From positions 1 through 60,856 of the forward strand of contig JALHRP010000017.1 in NCBI GenBank assembly GCA_022841365.1: 60,856 nucleotides of DNA, read 5' to 3'. Shown here piece after piece: positions 42,607-51,354 of the stretch. The notes beneath the pieces are model-generated. The model saw only the letters and a program-made list of their open reading frames with translations. It searched no databases and was not told the origin of the DNA. The position numbers and the translations under genes are program-made. The stretch comes from Chitinophagaceae bacterium. GTDB taxonomy: Bacteria > Bacteroidota > Bacteroidia > Chitinophagales > Chitinophagaceae. How positions within the stretch are numbered: position 1 is the first letter of the stretch; each line of letters starts with the position of its first letter.

Positions 42607-43464
42607 ATGGAAACTCCTTTTTTTTCTGTTTTAATGACGGCCTTTAACCGAGAGCAATATATTGCTGAGGCGATTGAAAGTGTTCTGGTGCAGAACTATA
42701 CCAGTTTTGAGTTGATTATTTGTGATGATTGTTCAACTGATAACAGCTTTTCTATTATCCAATCTTATGCAGAAAAGGATGAACGTATTAAAGTTCACCG
42801 AGGGGAAAAAAATATCGGTCAGTTTCCAAACAGGAATAAAGCCGCTTCTCTGGCAATAGGGCATTTGCTTGTATTTGCCGATTCTGATGACAGCTTGAAG
42901 CCTGATGCACTGCATTATCTTTCAAAAGTCTACAGCGAGCATCCTAATGCTGATTTTTGGCTGGTTTATTATGGTAAAGCAGAACGCCCTTTATTCTTGG
43001 AGTCGAAGGCTGCAATTGATAAGCATTTTTTTGAACAGGGCTTTCTTCATATCGGGCCTGGAGGTACTGTTATTACAAAGAAGCTATTTGATGAAATTGG
43101 AGGCTTCCCCACTAAGTATGGGCCGGCAGGTGATATGTTTTATAATGTTAAAGCTGCAAGTAATGGTAGCGTATTGTTACTACCATATATTTATTCCAAT
43201 TACAGAAGACATGAAGGGCAAGAATTGAATAATCCGTTTTCTTATTTGTATAATACCTATAACTATTATAATGATTTATTGAGACTACCTGAGATCCCAT
43301 TAAGTTTCGAGGAGCGAGAATTTTTATCATTGAAGAGCAAACGACGTTTTGTAGTAAATACTTTCATGTATTTTGTTAAAACTGGAAATCTTTACCAAAC
43401 ATTAAAAGCTTTTTATTTGGCCCGCTTCGGGTTTAAAGATTTTATTAAAGGAATTATTCATTAA
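42607..43464 (+). CDS. glycosyltransferase, GT2 family
   Basis: 285-aa GT-A enzyme. FSVLMTAFNREQYIAEAIES opens the fold, DDCSTDNSF and VFADSDDSLK (DxD-type) bind the nucleotide sugar, and PAGDMFYNVKA is an atypical acceptor loop lacking the usual ED. The stop codon shares one base with the next ATG. Specificity unknown. Confidence 0.88.
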   Translation: METPFFSVLMTAFNREQYIAEAIESVLVQNYTSFELIICDDCSTDNSFSIIQSYAEKDERIKVHRGEKNIGQFPNRNKAASLAIGHLLVFADSDDSLKPDALHYLSKVYSEHPNADFWLVYYGKAERPLFLESKAAIDKHFFEQGFLHIGPGGTVITKKLFDEIGGFPTKYGPAGDMFYNVKAASNGSVLLLPYIYSNYRRHEGQELNNPFSYLYNTYNYYNDLLRLPEIPLSFEEREFLSLKSKRRFVVNTFMYFVKTGNLYQTLKAFYLARFGFKDFIKGIIH

Positions 43465-44813
43465 TGAAAGTTATACATGTTCTTACTCATTTTATGCCAG
43501 ATCAGGTAGCTGGAACAGAGATGTATGTATACGCATTGCAGTCGTATTTGCAGAAAATTGGATTTACAGGAGCTGTTTTAATACCTGATTATAAATTGAA
43601 TCAAACTTCAGAATATTTTTATCGTGATATAAGAGTTATTCAATATCCCGAAAATGACAAACCAGGTCCGTTAATAATAAAAGGACTTGATTCGCCTGAA
43701 GGATTAAGTTTATTTAAGAAACTATTAGAATATGAAAGACCTGATATTGTTCATTTTCATGAAATATCTGGAAGTAACGGGATAACAATGAATCATATTG
43801 AAGCGGCAAATGAGTTAAACATACCGGTTTTTTTAACGATGCACCTGGTAGGTTATATATGTAATACGGGAACTCTATTAAAAAACGGAGTAAAAAAGTG
43901 CAATGGGTCAATAGCTTCATCAACCTGCACTTCATGTTCTTTAGTTGCAAAAGGATTACCGGTTCCTGCAGCAAATATTATCGCAAGTTTATCAAGAATC
44001 ATAAATGCAACAGGTTTTAAAACATATAAGATAAATCATAAGGTTATGACTGCATTGTCTTTTGCTGAAGTTATAAGCCGACAGAAGGAACGTTTACAAA
44101 AGTTAAATATACTATGTGATAAAATAATTGTATTGAATAGCTGGTTTAATAAAATGTTATACACTAACGGAATTGCACAAAAAAAGCTAGTAATAATATC
44201 TCAGGCTCTACCTTTTGAATACGAAAATATTAAACCCAGTTCACCTGCCTTGCTCTATAAAGGCAAGCTAAAAATTATATTTGTTGGTCGTGTATACAAA
44301 GCCAAAGGCTTACACCTTCTTCTTAGTGCGTTAGCTAATATTGATCCTAATTTTTATGTTCTTGATATCTATGGTCCTTCAAATGATATTGAATACCAAA
44401 ATGAGTGTGTAAAAATAATTGGAAGTAATACTTCAATACAATGGAATGGAATTATTCCTCCAGGCGAAACAGTTGGTGTAATTAAAAAGTACGATTTAAT
44501 GTGTTTGCCATCTACGGTTACTGAAATGAGCCCTTTAGTAATACAGGAGGCATTTGCAGCAGGTGTACCTGTTCTTGCTAGCGATGTATACGGTAATGCC
44601 GAACCTATAAAACACAATGTAAACGGTTTGTTGTTTCGCTTTAAAGATATTTCTTCACTAAAAGAACAACTATTGCGATGCATTAATGAACCGGCACTTT
44701 TGCAGGAATTAAAAATGAATATAATGCCGCCACGGAGTTTTAGAGAAGTGGGAGATGCGTATGCCGACTTATATAACGAAGTGCTTTTTAAAAAAGAGAA
44801 AGATCATCACTAA
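43464..44813 (+). CDS. glycosyltransferase, GT4 family, with cysteine cluster
   Basis: 449-aa GT-B enzyme, the longest of the GT4 group here. MPDQVAGTEMYVYALQSYL at the N-terminus and KIIFVGRVYKAKGLHLLLSA plus TEMSPLVIQEAFAAGVPVL (near 351) in the donor domain. Between residues 130 and 160 lie four Cys (VGYICNTGTL, VKKCNGS, STCTSCSL), a pattern seen in a subgroup of GT4s and suggestive of a metal site. It is strongly AT-rich and is followed by a repeat element. Confidence 0.88.
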   Translation: MKVIHVLTHFMPDQVAGTEMYVYALQSYLQKIGFTGAVLIPDYKLNQTSEYFYRDIRVIQYPENDKPGPLIIKGLDSPEGLSLFKKLLEYERPDIVHFHEISGSNGITMNHIEAANELNIPVFLTMHLVGYICNTGTLLKNGVKKCNGSIASSTCTSCSLVAKGLPVPAANIIASLSRIINATGFKTYKINHKVMTALSFAEVISRQKERLQKLNILCDKIIVLNSWFNKMLYTNGIAQKKLVIISQALPFEYENIKPSSPALLYKGKLKIIFVGRVYKAKGLHLLLSALANIDPNFYVLDIYGPSNDIEYQNECVKIIGSNTSIQWNGIIPPGETVGVIKKYDLMCLPSTVTEMSPLVIQEAFAAGVPVLASDVYGNAEPIKHNVNGLLFRFKDISSLKEQLLRCINEPALLQELKMNIMPPRSFREVGDAYADLYNEVLFKKEKDHH

Positions 44814-44814
44814 C

Positions 44815-44997
44815 GTCATTTCGAATGCAGCCTGAGAAATTTTACATATTACACGCTTTTTATGGCGGAATGAGAAATCTTAACGTTTCGGAGCAGGTAG
44901 TAAGAATAAGATTTCTGAGTCGTGGATCTGTCACGCTTATTGCATGACCCCACTCCTTCCCCGCCTGAACGGACAGGCAGGGAAATGACGGCCATCA
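44815..44997. repeat. composite intergenic repeat element
   Basis: Starts GTCATTTCGAATGCAG and contains the inverted pair AGAAATCTTA (44873-44882) / TAAGATTTCT (44907-44916) and, near 44958-44985, a hairpin-forming CCGCCTGAACGGACAGGCAGG. This GTCATTTCGA...GAGAAATCT type is, from general experience, a common interspersed repeat of Bacteroidota. It occupies the whole 208-nt gap between two GT4 genes; no coding capacity. Confidence 0.7.
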
Positions 44998-45021
44998 TTC
45001 AACATTCAGTTTATAAAATTT

Positions 45022-46044
45022 ATGCGGATATTAATAGTCATGGATCCCGGTATTCTTGTTCCGCCAAAAGGTTACGGCGGGCATGAGCGTTTAGTATACA
45101 TGTTTGCAAAAGAATATGCAAGACTGGGGCACGAAGTACATTTGCTTGTAACAGCAGGTTCAGTTGTAGAAGGCTGTACTGTGCATCCGTTTGGGAAAGA
45201 AGGGTTCCCGCCAAAAAAATGGGATGCCCGTATAGCTATCCCCACTGCATGGAAATTTTTATGGAAACACCGGAATCAGTTTGATTTGATTCACAACTTT
45301 GGGCGATTGGCCTATTTACTTCCTATTCTCAATCATCCCATCAAAAAGATCATGAGTTACGGAAGAACCATTGATGGGAGAAATATTAAGACGATTAATC
45401 AGTTGCCCAACAAAAACATTGTATTCACTGCCCCAAGTGATTGGTGTGTAAATACGGGTAATACGGCCGGGCGCTGGGTAACCGTTTACAATGCCATTGA
45501 CTTTAGCAGCTACACTCCCCGCACAGAAGTGCCGGCTGATGCGCCACTTATTTTTTTAAGCAGGCTCGAAAAACTCAAAGGTGCACACGAAGCCATTCAG
45601 ATTGCTTTGCAAACCAATGAAAAATTAATTCTGGCAGGAAATATTTCACCTTTAAAAGAAGAGCAGGAATATTATAAAAATGAAATTGAACCGTTCATCG
45701 ACGGAAAACAGATTGTTTATGTAGGAACATTGGATGATGAAGGAAAGAATAAATATCTGGGCCAGGCAAAAGCAATGTTGTTTCCTGCAAGAACCGGTGA
45801 AGCATTCGGAATGGTAATGGCAGAAGCAATGGCTTGCGGAACTCCTGTACTTGCTTATAATCATGCAGCCATGCCGGAGGTAGTTACAGATGCTGTTACA
45901 GGATTTATTATAGAAAATGCTGAAGAAATGAAGCTGGCACTTAAAAAAATCAGCACGTTAAACAGAAATACAGTTCGTAAAGTAGCCGAAGCATCTTTTG
46001 ATGTGAAAGTGTTAGCCGCAAAATATTTAAATCTATTTCAATGA
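45022..46044 (+). CDS. glycosyltransferase, GT4 family
   Basis: 340-aa GT-B enzyme. VPPKGYGGHERLVYMFA is the N-terminal glycine motif, LIFLSRLEKLKGAHEAI starts the donor domain, and GEAFGMVMAEAMACGTPVL (near 259) gives E-x7-E. By eye its composition is closer to the left flank of the locus than to the preceding AT-rich genes. Overlaps the GT25 gene by 4 nt. Confidence 0.9.
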   Translation: MRILIVMDPGILVPPKGYGGHERLVYMFAKEYARLGHEVHLLVTAGSVVEGCTVHPFGKEGFPPKKWDARIAIPTAWKFLWKHRNQFDLIHNFGRLAYLLPILNHPIKKIMSYGRTIDGRNIKTINQLPNKNIVFTAPSDWCVNTGNTAGRWVTVYNAIDFSSYTPRTEVPADAPLIFLSRLEKLKGAHEAIQIALQTNEKLILAGNISPLKEEQEYYKNEIEPFIDGKQIVYVGTLDDEGKNKYLGQAKAMLFPARTGEAFGMVMAEAMACGTPVLAYNHAAMPEVVTDAVTGFIIENAEEMKLALKKISTLNRNTVRKVAEASFDVKVLAAKYLNLFQ

Positions 46045-46799
46045 CGCATCCGTTAAATACATTTTTTGATAAAGTATTTATTATTTCTATCAAGCGAAAT
46101 GAACAACGATTACAATCTTTTTTGCAACAGAACCCCGATTTAAAAGTAGAAATATTTGATGGGGTTGATGGCAGGATGCTTTTCCCTGAAATTGATCAGG
46201 TATTCAAATTTCCATTATATTTTTTTGAACAAAATAAGTTGTCATATGAAAGGTGTAAACGATGGAATAAAGGACAGTTAGGTTGTGCAATGAGTAATCT
46301 TTTTTTGCAGAAAAAAATAGTAAGTGAACAGATAGGCAAAGCATTAATAATGGAAGATGATGCATTTATTAAAACTGAATCGCTACTTTTTTTTCAAAAA
46401 GCGTTGCTTGAACTGCCTAAAGATTGGGATCTGTTTTATATGGGTTATAATCCTCCTTCCCGTTGGTCGGAAAACCTATTTACCCGCCAGCTTTTAAGAA
46501 TAAAACATTTCATCAAGCCAGCTTTTTCTGAAGGGTTGTCTTCGGGTGCTTTAGGGAAACGTTACTTTTCGGAGTCATTTTCTTCACATTTAAACAAGCC
46601 CGGAATTTATGGAGGTACACATGGTTATGCATTAAGTTATGAGGGAGCAAAAAAAATTCTTACAATTGATACTCCATTACAGTTTGGTTTTGATACTACA
46701 TTAATGTACGCAAATTATCATAAGCTGTTAAATAGTTATTCGCTTAAAAAGCCACTCATTATTCCCAATTCTGATTTTGTAACTAGTTTAATTAATTAA
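46041..46799 (+). CDS. GT25 family glycosyltransferase (LPS-type)
   Basis: 252-aa enzyme of the LgtB/LpsA-type family. KVFIISIKRNEQRLQSFL, VEIFDGVDGRML and LGCAMSNLFLQKKIV are typical, and ALIMEDDAFI contains the catalytic EDD. GGTHGYALSYEGAKKIL near the C-terminus is conserved. GT25 enzymes commonly add galactose to surface glycans. Overlaps the preceding gene by 4 nt and ends 6 nt before the methyltransferase gene. Confidence 0.88.
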   Translation: MTHPLNTFFDKVFIISIKRNEQRLQSFLQQNPDLKVEIFDGVDGRMLFPEIDQVFKFPLYFFEQNKLSYERCKRWNKGQLGCAMSNLFLQKKIVSEQIGKALIMEDDAFIKTESLLFFQKALLELPKDWDLFYMGYNPPSRWSENLFTRQLLRIKHFIKPAFSEGLSSGALGKRYFSESFSSHLNKPGIYGGTHGYALSYEGAKKILTIDTPLQFGFDTTLMYANYHKLLNSYSLKKPLIIPNSDFVTSLIN

Positions 46800-46805
46800 T
46801 CATTT

Positions 46806-47537
46806 ATGAAAACCCAAATCATTCTTCTCTTCAAATACATGCACCGGTTTGGAGTTGTAAAAGGCTTCCTCCTATTTATACAGTTAAGATATATAAACAA
46901 AGAAGAAATCTATCTGAGTGAATTTGGAAAAGTTCATTTACGAAGAAACACAAGTGATTTTGATGTGTTTAATCAAGTGATGGTTTCGAAAGAATACGAC
47001 CTGGCTTTGCCGGATAATCCTGCCTTTATAATCGACGGAGGGGCTAATATCGGGCTTACATCAATGTATCTCTCACATAAATACCCACATGCTACAATTG
47101 TTTCAATAGAACCGGACGAAAAAAATTTTTTACAGCTAAAGAAAAATACTGCAGGCTATTTAAATATTCAGCCGCTTAAAAAAGCGCTTTGGGGTAAAGA
47201 AGAAAATGTATATATATCAAACAGCAATTCAGCCGATTCGCACACAGTTAACAATAACGACAAAGGAGTAGTAACTGAAACAGTTACTGTTTCATCTTTA
47301 TTAAATGAATACAAATACGGTATTGTTGACCTTCTCAAAATGGATGTTGAAGGCGCCGAAAAAGAAATCTTTGAAACTCTTCCATTAGATTGGCTGTCTA
47401 AAGTTAAGGTGCTGGCAATTGAAGTGCACGATCGGTTTAAGCTGGGTTGTGCAATGAGTGTATTTAAAGCGTTAACTGATTACAAATACACGCTTGCAAT
47501 AAAAGGAGAGCTTTTAATCATTCATTTTTTACATTAA
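46806..47537 (+). CDS. FkbM family methyltransferase
   Basis: 243-aa SAM-dependent methyltransferase. IIDGGANIGLTSMYLS is the SAM-binding glycine loop, VSIEPDEKNFLQL the acidic-loop strand, and DLLKMDVEGAEKEIFETL the FkbM signature. Likely O-methylates a sugar hydroxyl of the glycan. No signal peptide. Downstream lies a 132-nt gap with an acyltransferase gene fragment. Confidence 0.9.
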   Translation: MKTQIILLFKYMHRFGVVKGFLLFIQLRYINKEEIYLSEFGKVHLRRNTSDFDVFNQVMVSKEYDLALPDNPAFIIDGGANIGLTSMYLSHKYPHATIVSIEPDEKNFLQLKKNTAGYLNIQPLKKALWGKEENVYISNSNSADSHTVNNNDKGVVTETVTVSSLLNEYKYGIVDLLKMDVEGAEKEIFETLPLDWLSKVKVLAIEVHDRFKLGCAMSVFKALTDYKYTLAIKGELLIIHFLH

Positions 47538-47548
47538 ATCACTGCTGT

Positions 47549-47626
47549 TTGAAGGACCAACTGTTTTTTGACCGACTGGATGTTTATCGTTTTGTTGCAG
47601 TAGCATTTGTATTGATTTCACATTGA
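47549..47626 (+). pseudogene. N-terminal remnant of an acyltransferase-3 gene
   Basis: An open stretch of 25 codons starting at TTG reads LKDQLFFDRLDVYRFVAVAF and VLISH then stop. This matches the first helix of acyltransferase-3 proteins (compare FQLDFLRAIAVLLVIVSHW at 33404). The Trp expected after SH is replaced by TGA and nothing homologous follows, so it is a decayed start of a former OafA-like gene. It lies in the gap after the FkbM gene. Confidence 0.6.
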
Positions 47627-47669
47627 TTCAAGTTTATAATAAGGAATGTCATTATTGGCGAATTAGAGA

Positions 47670-48908
47670 ATGCATTCAAGAAAAATAGTTTTAATTTCTT
47701 CCGGTCAGCCTTCTGCTAATCCCCGGCTAGTGAAAGAAGCTGTATCATTATTCAACAACGGTTATCATGTAAAAGTGATTTACTGTTCTTTATCTCCTTG
47801 GGCTGATATATTTGATAAAGAACTTTTTCAGAGATATGCTCAAATTGAATGGATCAAAGCGGGCTCACATCCTGTAAACCAAAAAGAGGCCTATCTTTTT
47901 GCCAGGTTACGAATGAAATATTTTGATGTGGTCTTTCGTTTGCTTGGTCATAGGTTTGATGCAGCCATCAAATCAATGGTGTTATACAGTCAGGAGCTGC
48001 TGCAAACTGCAATAAAACAGAAAGCAGATATTTACATTGGTCATAACCTGGGAGCCTTGCCTGCTGTTGTTAAAGCGGCCCGATTTCATGGAGCAAAAGC
48101 AGGGTTTGATTTTGAAGACTTTCACAGAGGTGAAGCCGAAGAAGGATCACCTGAAATGATGAAAACAAGGATGATTGAAGAAAAGTATGTGGCAATGCTT
48201 GATTATTTTTCTGCAGCCAGTCCGCTGATTGAGAAAGCATACAATCAGCTCTTCCCAGCCATTCCTTCGTTAACCATTAATAACTGTTTTCCTTCAGCCT
48301 ATGCTGTGTCTGAAATAAAGGAGCCGGATAGCCGGGTATTAAAACTTTTTTGGTTTTCGCAAACCATTGGTAAAAAACGTGGTCTTGAAATTGTGTTACA
48401 AGCTATGAGTTTGTTAGAGAAAAATATTGTTACCCTTACACTTCTTGGAAATTGCACAGTCGAAATGAAAATGTATTTTACAGCACTTACACAACAGTTG
48501 AACTTAGCGCCTGAACAATTAATTTTTGTTTCGCCTGTAAAAGAGGGAGAACTTGTCGAGATTGCGGCTGCACATCATATTGGTATTGCAACTGAGTTGC
48601 CGCATATCGCAAACAGAGAGCTTTGTCTTACAAACAAACTATTTATTTATTTGCTTGCAGGAAATGCAATTTTGTTTTCAAATACAAAAGCACAAGAACA
48701 TTTTTTTAATAACTACCCTACTGTGGGATCTTTATTTGATGCAGAAAATGTACAGGCATTAAAAAAGGTATTGGAGAATTATATACTAAATCCTCACTTA
48801 CTGCATGCTCAAAGAAAGCAGGCATTAAAATTGGGAAAGGAAAAAATGAACTGGGATGAAGAACAACTTGTGTTTTTAAACAACATCGAAAAACTATTAC
48901 AGCATTAA
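47670..48908 (+). CDS. glycosyltransferase, GT4-like (GT-B)
   Basis: 412-aa protein. VLISSGQPSANPRLVKEA at the N-terminus, VLKLFWFSQTIGKKRGLEIVL at the start of the donor domain and HIANRELCLTNKLFIYLLAG in place of the classical E-x7-E motif. This matches a GT4-like subgroup with a NKLxxYLxAG signature. Cytosolic or membrane-peripheral. Donor unknown. Confidence 0.82.
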   Translation: MHSRKIVLISSGQPSANPRLVKEAVSLFNNGYHVKVIYCSLSPWADIFDKELFQRYAQIEWIKAGSHPVNQKEAYLFARLRMKYFDVVFRLLGHRFDAAIKSMVLYSQELLQTAIKQKADIYIGHNLGALPAVVKAARFHGAKAGFDFEDFHRGEAEEGSPEMMKTRMIEEKYVAMLDYFSAASPLIEKAYNQLFPAIPSLTINNCFPSAYAVSEIKEPDSRVLKLFWFSQTIGKKRGLEIVLQAMSLLEKNIVTLTLLGNCTVEMKMYFTALTQQLNLAPEQLIFVSPVKEGELVEIAAAHHIGIATELPHIANRELCLTNKLFIYLLAGNAILFSNTKAQEHFFNNYPTVGSLFDAENVQALKKVLENYILNPHLLHAQRKQALKLGKEKMNWDEEQLVFLNNIEKLLQH

Positions 48909-48937
48909 ATAGTTATTTGTAAGAAAAAATCAATCGG

Positions 48938-50206
48938 TTGAAACGTATCCTCATCATCACCCCGCATTATCCGCCTTCCAATTTAGCAGCGGTGCACCGC
49001 AGCCGTTTGTTTGCACAGCACCTACCTGCATTTGGATGGCAACCGGTTATATTAACTGTGCATGAAAATTATTACGAAGAGGCGTTGGACTGGAACCTGC
49101 ATCAACTGCTACCCGACGGTCAACGGATTGAAAAAGTAAATGCATTTACTGTAACTAAACCCAGGTTGATTGGTGATATTGGTCTGCGTGCTTTTTTTCA
49201 GCTGCGAAAAAAAGCGCTGGAGCTGGTGCAGAAAGAACAGATTGATTTTGTGTATATCCCCATTCCATCTTTTTATATTTCATTAATTGGTCCGTACCTG
49301 CACCGCAAAACAGGCGTAAAGTATGGCATTGATTATATTGATCCATGGGTGCATCAGTTTCCGGGATCGGATAAAACATTTTCCCGTCATTGGTGGAGTA
49401 CGAAGCTTGCAAAATGGCTGGAGCCTAAAGCAGTGAAACATGCTGCATTGATTACAGGGGTAGCTGAAGGTTATTATACAGCCGTGCTGGAACGCAATCC
49501 TCATTTAAAACAGAAATGTGTTACAGGCGCTATGCCTTATGGAGGTGAAGCAGCAGATCATGAAGGGTTAAAAGCATTGACGTTAAAACCATATCTGTTT
49601 CAGCAAAATAAAAAACTGCAATTCGTTTATGCAGGTGCCATGTTGCCCAAGGCTTATGCACCACTTGAAGCCATCTTTCAATCCATTGCTGCAAACAGAG
49701 AGCAGTTTCATGAAGTTGAATTTCATTTCATCGGCACAGGGAAAACGACGCATGATGATCATGGGTATAACATCAAACCACTGGCGGAAAAATATGGTTT
49801 GTGGCAATCAGTTGTGTTTGAATATCCCAAACGTATTCCTTACCTCGATGTATTGATTCATCTCGACGCAGCAAATGCTGTATTTATATTAGGAAGTACA
49901 GAGCCACATTACACACCATCCAAAACATACCAGGGTGTGTTGAGTAAAAAGCCGATACTGGCCGTATTGCATACACAAAGCACAGCAGTAGAAATTGTAC
50001 GTTCAACCAAAGCTGGAAAAGTATTGGCGTTTAATGGTGAAGCAGGTGTAGAGGATGTAAAACAGGAGTTCAGTCAGTTGTTTAAAGAATTTGTCGCATT
50101 CAGTAACAGCTATCAACCAGAACAGGTAGATACTACCCTCTTCAATCAATACTCCGCAAAAGAAGTTACACGAAAACTTGCAACATTGCTATCCTCAATG
50201 CAGTGA
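48938..50206 (+). CDS. glycosyltransferase, GT4-like (TTG start)
   Basis: 422-aa GT-B-type protein starting at TTG 48938, directly before KRILIITPHYPPSN; no ATG is available. AAVHRSRLFAQHLPAFGWQPV and KTGVKYGIDYIDPW are typical of a subgroup of sugar transferases in Bacteroidota. The donor-site region reads STEPHYTPSKTYQGVLSKKPILA instead of a canonical E-x7-E motif. It overlaps the next gene by 4 nt. Confidence 0.82.
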   Translation: MKRILIITPHYPPSNLAAVHRSRLFAQHLPAFGWQPVILTVHENYYEEALDWNLHQLLPDGQRIEKVNAFTVTKPRLIGDIGLRAFFQLRKKALELVQKEQIDFVYIPIPSFYISLIGPYLHRKTGVKYGIDYIDPWVHQFPGSDKTFSRHWWSTKLAKWLEPKAVKHAALITGVAEGYYTAVLERNPHLKQKCVTGAMPYGGEAADHEGLKALTLKPYLFQQNKKLQFVYAGAMLPKAYAPLEAIFQSIAANREQFHEVEFHFIGTGKTTHDDHGYNIKPLAEKYGLWQSVVFEYPKRIPYLDVLIHLDAANAVFILGSTEPHYTPSKTYQGVLSKKPILAVLHTQSTAVEIVRSTKAGKVLAFNGEAGVEDVKQEFSQLFKEFVAFSNSYQPEQVDTTLFNQYSAKEVTRKLATLLSSMQ

Positions 50207-51354
50207 AGAAATTAGCCATCATTACAACTCATCCTATTCAGTACAATGCTCCTTTGTTTCGTTTATTAAATGAAAGGAACAGGATTGCAGTGAAAGTATT
50301 TTATACATGGAGCCAGTCAGAAAAAGAAGTGTATGATGCTAAGTTTGGTTTGCAACGCAGCTGGGATATTCCATTACTCGAAGGATACGATTATGCGTTT
50401 GTAAACAATACATCAAAACATCCTGACTCCAACCGTTTTTTTGGAATACAGAACCCCGGCTTTCTGCAACAACTGAAAAAAGAACAGTTTGATGCAGTGT
50501 TGGTTTACCGTTGGAGTGTATTCAGTCATTTAAATATCATGCAACGCTTAGGTGGCCGGACAAAATTATTTTTCAGAGGTGATTCACATGTGCAGAATGA
50601 TACTGGCGGCATCCGTTCAATCATAAAAAAAGCAGTACTTAAATGGGTGTACAGGAATGTGGATATTGCATTTTATGTGGGCAGATATAATAAAACGTAT
50701 TTGCAGAAGTACGGATTGAAAGAACAGCAGCTGATAGCAGCGCCACATGCAATAGATAACAATCGCTTTACAACAAATGATCAGGAGTTGGAACTACGGG
50801 CTGCAACTGAACGGGAACAACTAAACATTCCTGCAGATGCTGTTGTGTTTTTATATGCCGGCAAATTTTATGCACTCAAGCAATTGGATTTGCTCATTCA
50901 TGCATTTAAACAATTATCAGGAGAACAATACAGGCTATTGTTATATGGCAATGGTGAACAGGAAGAACAATTAAAAGAAATGGCCAAAGCAGATCATCGG
51001 ATTCTTTTTCAACCTTTCCGGAATCAATCGGATATGCCATGGGTCTATCGTGTGGGTGATGTATTTGTATTGCCCAGTAAAAGTGAAACATGGGGATTGG
51101 GGGTAAACGAAGCAATGGCCTGCAGCCGGACTGCATTAGTAAGTGATCAATGCGGTTGTGCGCCTGATCTCATTGTTCAACAGCAAACAGGATTTGTATT
51201 TCAACATAAAAGCGAAGCAGATCTGTTGAAACGTATGCAGCAATTTTCTAGTAAAAAAACAGCAAAGCAAATGGGTCAACAGGCTTTTACACATATCAGT
51301 CAGTATTCATTACAACAGGTTGCTGAAGCCATTGAAGCGGAGGTGTTGCGTTGA
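50203..51354 (+). CDS. glycosyltransferase, GT4 family (GTG start), paralogue 1
   Basis: 383-aa GT-B enzyme starting at GTG 50203, overlapping the previous TGA. KLAIITTHPIQYNAPLFRLL, LFFRGDSHV and SETWGLGVNEAMACSRTALV (E-x7-E) are key motifs. It is a clear paralogue of the next gene, sharing the opening segment, the DIPLL-GYD element and the LKWVYR-DIA element. Probably transfers a similar sugar or acts on sequential positions. Confidence 0.88.
   Translation: MKKLAIITTHPIQYNAPLFRLLNERNRIAVKVFYTWSQSEKEVYDAKFGLQRSWDIPLLEGYDYAFVNNTSKHPDSNRFFGIQNPGFLQQLKKEQFDAVLVYRWSVFSHLNIMQRLGGRTKLFFRGDSHVQNDTGGIRSIIKKAVLKWVYRNVDIAFYVGRYNKTYLQKYGLKEQQLIAAPHAIDNNRFTTNDQELELRAATEREQLNIPADAVVFLYAGKFYALKQLDLLIHAFKQLSGEQYRLLLYGNGEQEEQLKEMAKADHRILFQPFRNQSDMPWVYRVGDVFVLPSKSETWGLGVNEAMACSRTALVSDQCGCAPDLIVQQQTGFVFQHKSEADLLKRMQQFSSKKTAKQMGQQAFTHISQYSLQQVAEAIEAEVLR

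Noticed and set aside
44815-44997. tRNA or structured ncRNA between two GT4 genes
   Set aside because: No cloverleaf or T-loop motif; the pattern fits a dispersed repeat.
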